Source: Moniliella sp. 'wahieum'
Lineage: Eukaryota; Basidiomycota; Moniliellomycetes; Moniliellales; Moniliellaceae
Direction: 5' to 3'
Length of the DNA: 64,000 nucleotides
NCBI GenBank assembly: GCA_003971905.1
Contig: RSEE01000006.1
Coordinates: 992,001-1,056,000, forward strand
Every line of letters starts with the position of its first letter. The first letter of the stretch is position 1. Of this stretch, positions 59,096-64,000 are shown piece after piece. A program made the position numbers and the translations under genes. The notes beneath the pieces are model-generated. The model made no database searches. It saw only the letters and a list, made by a program, of their open reading frames with translations, and was not told where the DNA came from.

Positions 59096-60789
59096 ATGTC
59101 GGGCGTGGACCCGGCGGCGCACCCGCTCAAGTCGTTCGGATTGACCCATGTCCGCTACGAGCCCGGCGGCCCAATCGGCCCTCTGATGGCGCTGGCCAGC
59201 CTGGCGCCGCAGTTCATCATGTGCGCCTACGCCACCCTCATCCTCTCGCGCCGCGAGCTCACCTGGCTCAACGCCTGCATCGCCCAGCTGGCCAACGAGG
59301 GTCTGAACTGGCTGCTCAAGCGCCTCTTGCGCATCCCTCGTCCCGCCTCCGCCACCCATCTGGGCGATGGCGGCACCGGATACGGCATGCCCTCGTCCCA
59401 CTCCCAGTTCATGGGTTTCTTTGCCGCCTTCTTCCTTCTCCACCTCCACGCCCATCGCCCTCGCCCCTACCGACGGCCGATCACTGTGATCTCCATCGTG
59501 CGGCGCGCAGAGCACTACGCGTCGCAGGCGTTTGTGATCCTCCTGAGTGCCCTGACGGTCTTCTCGCGCTGGTTTTTGGGGTACCACTCGGTCGGGCCAG
59601 GTGGTGGTGGGCCTGTCGCTGGGCCTGCTGGTGGGAAGCGTGTACTGGTATCTGACTGAAGTGGCCGCCGCCCACCCCATCATCCTGTCCTTTGAAACGG
59701 GGGTGCGCCCCAAGTACCTGTTTGTGCCCCCGCAAGCGGGAGGCGGTGCGGCACGACAGCAGCGCCTCGGCTACGTTGGGCCAGCTCGCTCTGGACCGAC
59801 AGCCGCGATCGGCGTCCGTGTCGAGCGCCGAGTCGGTCCAGAGTCTGGTGTCGGCGCCGGCCGATGCGCCTACGCCCCGCGACGGTGCGGCGAGCCCTCC
59901 ACACAGTGCCGCAGACGCCTCGCCTCCTCCCGCCACACCGGATGAACGGGGCGAGTTTCAGGATCCCTTCCGGCCCTCGTCGCGCACCAGCCCGCCCAAG
60001 CACCAAAGCCCCGTTCCCAGCCCCAAGGGCCGCACTTGCGAAATCGAAGATGTGGCGCCGGGCACAACTGCTTCGTCTCTCCTTTCGGTCGGGTTCTCGG
60101 CCGAGCTGGAACATGAGAGAGCGCCGCGGCGGCGGCGGCCGCGGACGCGTTACCCTTTCCCTGCGTTGCGGCAGCTGGTTCTCGACCATCCTATCGCCAT
60201 TGCCTTGCGGCTGCGGGACAGCTACCATGTCTGGCACGACGGCGGGCTGGAGGCCGACTATGGCCATTGGCGGATGCAGTACGAAAAGCGCCAGGCGTGG
60301 GAGTGGGACGATCGAGACGAAGAGGACATTCGTCCGCAAGTGAGCGGATCCGGGCCGGCGTATGGCTGCACCCCCATCCGCCTCATCATCATCCCCATCC
60401 CTCACCACACCACCATTCCCACACATCGTCTCGCATCCCTTCTCGCGCTCCGTCCCACCCGCCGTCCCGCATCCCATCGCCTTGCCCTGCCGTGGAGGAG
60501 AGTGCATCAAGCGTCCCGTCTGTCAAGGCGGGCCGGACGTACTACGCCTGCCGGCACCCCACGCGGGTCGCACGCCTACGCCCCTGGGTCGGCGTATGCG
60601 CGTGCCTTGGCCGAAAAGTTGGCCCATCGGCGCAAGGCACCCTCGCCCTCCTTTTCTCCGCCCCCCGTCCCGCGCACACCGGAACCATGGGTGTCCACCC
60701 GTCCCGGCGCCCCTCGCTCCAACCCCCCGATCTCGCTGCGCTTCCCAACCCTCGGCGGCCTCGACGCTGCAGCGTGCGAGCGAGCGTAG
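59096..60789 (+). CDS. CAX4: Dolichyldiphosphatase (CWH8/CAX4) with a long insertion
   Basis: This ER enzyme recycles dolichyl diphosphate for N-glycosylation. The start at 59096 gives MSGVDPAAHPLKSFGLTHVR, then helices (LMALASLAPQFIMCAYATLI). The PAP2 phosphatase motifs are KRLLRIPRP, GYGMPSSHSQFMGFFAAFF and SRWFLGYHS-VGQVVVGLS. After the last helix (LGLLVGSVYWYLTEV) comes an insertion of about 150 Ser/Pro-rich residues (SASVSSAESVQSLV, PPPATPDERGEFQDPFRPSS). The conserved C-terminal end of the family then resumes: FPALRQLVLDHPIAIALRLR, DSYHVWHDGGLEADYGHWRM, QYEKRQAWEWDDRDEE. A further Pro/His/Ser-rich tail follows in an uncertain frame to 60789. Single bases are missing at about 59597 and near 59740. 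About 560 residues against 239 in yeast. Confidence 0.85.
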
Positions 60790-60909
60790 GGACGACAGCA
60801 CTCTGGCTTGCCGGGTCGGTCGGCCGATGAAATTAACCGGGTAGATTTAAGTTCCGCCGCCGTTCTCCCCTGGCTCCTCCGCTCGCCCACCACCACCGCT
60901 ACTGCCGCC

Positions 60910-61622
60910 ATGTCCTGGGACCAGCTCTCGCCTGCCGAGCAGGCGACGCACGTCACATGGATGATCCGCTCGCTGCGCCTAGCAGACCAGTGCGAACCAA
61001 CGACGACCGCGTTCTGTGTCGGCTCGCTCCTGCGCCCTCGGGCGGCGGAAGGCGCCAGCGTGCTGGCCACGGGCTACTCGCGCGAGTGCCCGGGCAACAC
61101 CCATGCGGAACAATGTGTGCTGGACAAACTTGCCCACGCTATCGCTTCTGCGCCCGCTTCGTCTTCCTCCGAGCCGCCCTCCCGGGCTCGGTACAGGACC
61201 TGGCATGCGACCTGTACACGACGATGGAACCGTGTTCGGAACGTTTGTCGGGCGCGCAACCGTGCCTGCAGCGCATCCTCGCGTTCAATGCCGATCCGCC
61301 CTTGGTTTCCCCGCCCGCCCAGCTGGCCAGATTGGGCGCCCCGGTCGCCACTGCCACCGCTACCGCTACCATGTACCGGCTGCGCATCACGCGCGTCCTC
61401 CAAGGCGTGTCGGAACCGGACGACTTTGTGCAGTGTGTGGGGGCGCGCACGCTGCGCGAGGCGGGCGTCGAGGTGCTCTCTGTCCGACCCCTTTCTCCGC
61501 TCTCCACGCCCGAGGGAGAGGACTTTAGATGGCTCGAAAAGGAGTGCTTGCGGATCGCCAAGTTTGGTCATCCGGACCAGCCTACGGCCCAGGCCGGTGC
61601 AGAGGCGCTGTGGAAGGCGTAG
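60910..61622 (+). CDS. CMP/dCMP-type deaminase, probable riboflavin-pathway (DRAP) deaminase
   Basis: A zinc deaminase of about 237 residues starting MSWDQLSPAEQATHVTWMIR. The zinc site is NTHAEQCVLDKL (His and the catalytic Glu) and LYTTMEPCSERLSGAQPCLQ (two Cys). It continues RILAFNADPPLV, YRLRITRVLQGVSEPDDFVQ, VGARTLREAGVEVLSV and ends AQAGAEALWKA (TAG at 61620-61622). The MEPCSERLSG.QPC motif and the G..EP..FV..vG...L..AG.eV block match fungal diaminohydroxyphosphoribosylaminopyrimidine (DRAP) deaminases of riboflavin synthesis. The protein is the deaminase alone, without the pseudouridine-synthase part found in S. cerevisiae RIB2. One frame change lies between 61135 and 61195. Substrate assignment is from family resemblance only. 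Confidence 0.8.
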
Positions 61623-61965
61623 CTGATCTGTTCCCCCTAGTCGCGTGGTCGCTGGGTCGCCGGCTCGCCGGGTCGATGGTGCGCGCTCAGATGATGGTTT
61701 TTGTCTCTGCTATTCCTCCATGTACATAGCTCTATCCATTCCCAGCATGTTTTTAGGGTGAACCCAGGAGAGGGCTAGGGAACTACTGCAGGGGTGCATC
61801 ACAAACAAGCACAAATTACCAGGCACAAGGAAGGGGGGGGGGGGGTGATGCAAGCGCGGGAGCTCCTCGGTCCATTGTCGCTCCAAGAGGGACAAGGAGA
61901 GAACCAAGACGGACAAGACAACGAGTGAAGAAAAGGGAACCCGTCGGCAGCAGTACAGGATCAGC
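61623..61965. other. Convergent 3' region
   Basis: About 340 bp between convergent genes. A G-run of about 13 at 61836-61847. No gene seen. Confidence 0.5.
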
Positions 61966-63843
61966 TACGGAGCAGAGGGCACCTCGTCCGCACGATGCTT
62001 GGGTTTCTTGCTGCTGCGGGGTTTGAGATCGGCGAGCCATTCAGGGTGGCCGCGTTGAAAGCGCGGGTGGGCAAAGCAATTGTGCGGGCCATAGAGCGTG
62101 GCGGCGGTCAAACCCGGTGTCAAGCCACCGCGCTAGCCAAGGCAGCGGTGGCATCGGCGTGCCGCTGAGCTGCTAGCGCCGGGTCGGTTTCTTGTTCGGC
62201 CTTGGCTTGGGTGAGCAGCACAGCTTCCGCGGCCGCTTTGGCCTTGGGCGCAGCCGCAGCAGCCAGCAGGTTCTTGCTCACTGCTAGGTCCACCTCGGCA
62301 GGATCAAGAGGCCGGGTGGGGGAGATGCGTTGGAAAGCGTACAACTGCGAATGCAACGGTAAGGTCAGTAAGTACTGTGGGTTGCTTTGCGCGCTGTTGG
62401 TTTCAGCACGACGGGGAAGGGGGACGGACATTAAGTTGTCGGACAAAGGAGGCAATGTTGTTGTGACGATAGAGGGTGGGAAGGACAAGGGAAGCGAACT
62501 CGTTGCTGGTCGCCGTATCCGCCGGCATGAGGATCTTGTCGCCGGCATGAGACCAGGAGATGTACTTGTGATACAAGGCAGGCGTGTCAAGCATGTACCA
62601 CAACTTGGTCACAAACGCTGCACAATTTGCATTGCCCATTTGGGACCGGATGGCATACGCGGCCTTGACGGCCGACGAGGCAGTGGGGGACTCTTGAAGG
62701 GTAGGAGGATGGGGAGTCGGGTGCCCAGTGGTTGCTGGAATCTGGGGGGCAATGTGTCGGCCGGCAAATCGGTATCGGTTAGGCTGTCAACGGAGATGGA
62801 ATCAGTATCGGCCTCCTTGTTGGGTACCCGCGGCGGGGCAAAGAAGGTAGCTGAGGCGGCTGAGGGGCCAAGAGCGCGAAGAGAACGGGACAAGGCCGAA
62901 GGTCCAGGTGGGGAAAGGGTGGGGCCCCTGATGGTGTGAGCTGAGGTAGGTCCACTGCGGTTCCTGCGGTACCCAAGTGGCGCGAGGGATGTGTGTCCAT
63001 CCTCGGGCCTGTTGCCATCGTCGGGATGCGATATGCACACCGGCACCTCTTCATCTGTCTCATCGCCATCGGCGGAGAGGGTATAGGATGCCGATCCGTA
63101 CGAGCCGACGAGAATGCTGGCGGCAGCGGCAGCCTCGGCGTCTTCGGCTGTTAGCTCTGCAGCCGAGGGCGAGGAAGGGAAAGGGGTGGGGCGGGCATGG
63201 GAGGAGTAGCGGCGACCGGCCAAAGCAGACGAGTAGGGTGCCGAGTGAGCAAACGTATGGCGCGGTGTCTTTGCGGTGGATCCAGGACGGAGGAGGCGCA
63301 AGCGATCCACGCTCGAGGGGGCGATCCGAAGTGGGGAGCGTAGGCTGCGCGACAGGGTGAGGGAGGTGCGGCGCGGAACGGAAGAGGCAAGAGGTGTTCC
63401 GATGCTGGAGGCAAAGTGTGCATGGTCCGGCGACATGGACAGAGACAAGCGTGGCGGTCCGCCCGACACGGAAGCGAAGGCGGGCGCTGGAGCCAAGGCT
63501 AACGCCGACATGGCCAGAGTCGGGGGGGAGCGGGGAGGAAGGAGTGGCGCGCGTCGTCCGTGTCGTCATCGGCAGCAAAGAAGCCGTCGTGGTCGTCGGG
63601 CTCGATCTGCATGCCCTCCATGCCATACTCGAGTGCATCGACGTCGTTGCCGCGGAGGGCAGGTTTCGAAGCGGCGGCCGAGGGGGGCGGCGGCGGGACG
63701 GGGCGGGGGCGGGGGGAGCGGGCAAAGATGGGGAGGAGGGCGAGGGGAGGGGACGGGCGCAGGGGCAGGGCCGGTGCTGCCGGCGGGCGGCGGAGGGTGG
63801 GGAGGGGGATGGCGGCGCTGGCGGGGGGGCTGGTGGCGTCCAT
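61966..63843 (-). CDS. HSF-type DNA-binding transcription factor
   Basis: About 597 residues. It starts MDATSPPASAAIPLPTLRRP at 63843; the first 400 residues or so are Pro/Ser-rich and disordered, with acidic patches (DDHDGFFAADDDTDD, DGDETDEEVPVC). The HSF DNA-binding domain is near the C-terminus: AAFVTKLWYMLDTPALYHKY, ISWSHAGDKILMPADTATSN and EFASLVLPTLYRHNNIASFV-RQLN. An 85-nt intron (62345-62429) follows, at a common HSF intron site, then LYAFQRISPTRPLDPAE. The wing is expanded by about 60 Ala/Lys/Gln-rich residues (AAAAAPKAKAAAEAVLLTQA) before the end of the domain, NCFAHPRFQRGHPEWLADLK, and PRSSKKPKHRADEVPSAP with TAG at 61966-61968. There is no heptad-repeat trimerisation region after the domain. 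Closer to SFL1/MGA1-like factors than to canonical HSF1. One base is missing near 62128. Confidence 0.85.
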
Positions 63844-64000
63844 GGTGGGTGGGTGGTGGTGGAGGAGGAGGCGGGGCGAGCTGCTACGCGCGGCCAGCAA
63901 GGAGCACAGCACGCAACGCACGCAGGCCCAAGCGAGGCGCCCAGCAATGCATGTCACTTCTTCGTGCCACGTGATGCCGTGACGCGTGGCGGCCGTGCGC
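63844..64000. promoter_or_regulatory. Upstream region of the HSF-type factor
   Basis: Contains CACGTG at 63968-63973 and ACGCGT at 63982-63987 within GTGACGCGTGG, similar to the palindromes at 16358 and 38185. The window ends here. Confidence 0.35.

Overview
The window is nuclear DNA from a fungus, most likely a basidiomycete. It is GC-rich. Genes lie on both strands and each has its own leader. Introns are short (about 51-107 nt), start GTACGT, GTATGT or GTAAGT, and carry CTAAC/CTGAC branch points about 15-25 nt before the acceptor. One tRNA gene has a 10-nt intron. The gene set is typical fungal housekeeping and cell-polarity content. I see no virus, transposon, CRISPR array or secondary-metabolite cluster. 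Placement below phylum is not supported by anything I can compute here.

Layout. 0-2 kb: an unrecognised membrane protein (minus) back to back with NIP7 (60S biogenesis). 2.7-5.3 kb: a BEM1/Scd2-type SH3-SH3-PX-PB1 polarity scaffold. 6.5-9.0 kb: polo-like kinase. 9.5-10.8 kb: a NIMA-like kinase (minus). 10.8-13.4 kb: gene-poor, with a CT microsatellite. 13.4-15.1 kb: YSC84-type SYLF-SH3 actin-patch protein. 16.8-18.1 kb: YDJ1-type Hsp40. 18.7-19.2 kb: KGD4. 20.4-23.0 kb: probable RIX1/PELP1-like protein. 23.4-25.3 kb: possible BYR4/BFA1-like protein. 25.7-28.4 kb: TAPT1/EMP65-family membrane protein. 28.5 kb: tRNA-Ala(CGC). 28.8-31.0 kb: RTC4-domain protein. 31.4-33.0 kb: unknown single-pass membrane protein. 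35.1-36.2 kb: PCL/PHO80-type cyclin. 36.9-38.1 kb: unknown. 38.5-41.0 kb: RPN10 and CAF1/POP2, divergent. 41.2-42.3 kb: GAPDH. 44.5-45.3 kb: lumazine synthase (RIB4). 45.6-48.7 kb: large, possibly PPR-like protein. 49.2-57.1 kb: a very large BCK1-type MAPKKK with internal repeats. 57.7-58.8 kb: PEX22-like candidate. 59.1-60.8 kb: dolichyldiphosphatase with a long insertion. 60.9-61.6 kb: riboflavin-type deaminase. 62.0-63.8 kb: HSF-type transcription factor.

Functional themes. Several genes act in cell-cycle and polarity signalling (BEM1, polo kinase, NIMA-like kinase, BYR4-like, PCL cyclin, BCK1). Two act in riboflavin synthesis (RIB4 and the deaminase). They are not arranged as a cluster, and co-regulation is not shown.

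An important caveat: in nearly every recognisable gene the reading frame is broken one or more times, usually where a single base is missing from a short run, even inside invariant motifs of essential proteins. I read this as uncorrected long-read indel error rather than pseudogenisation. CDS coordinates below therefore span the whole gene, across frame changes and introns, and the protein descriptions follow the conserved frame on each side of a break. I found no clear new biological system. The best leads are a tandem repeat of a conserved-looking motif in the BCK1 kinase, insertions within the dolichyldiphosphatase and the HSF DNA-binding domain, and several palindromic promoter motifs.
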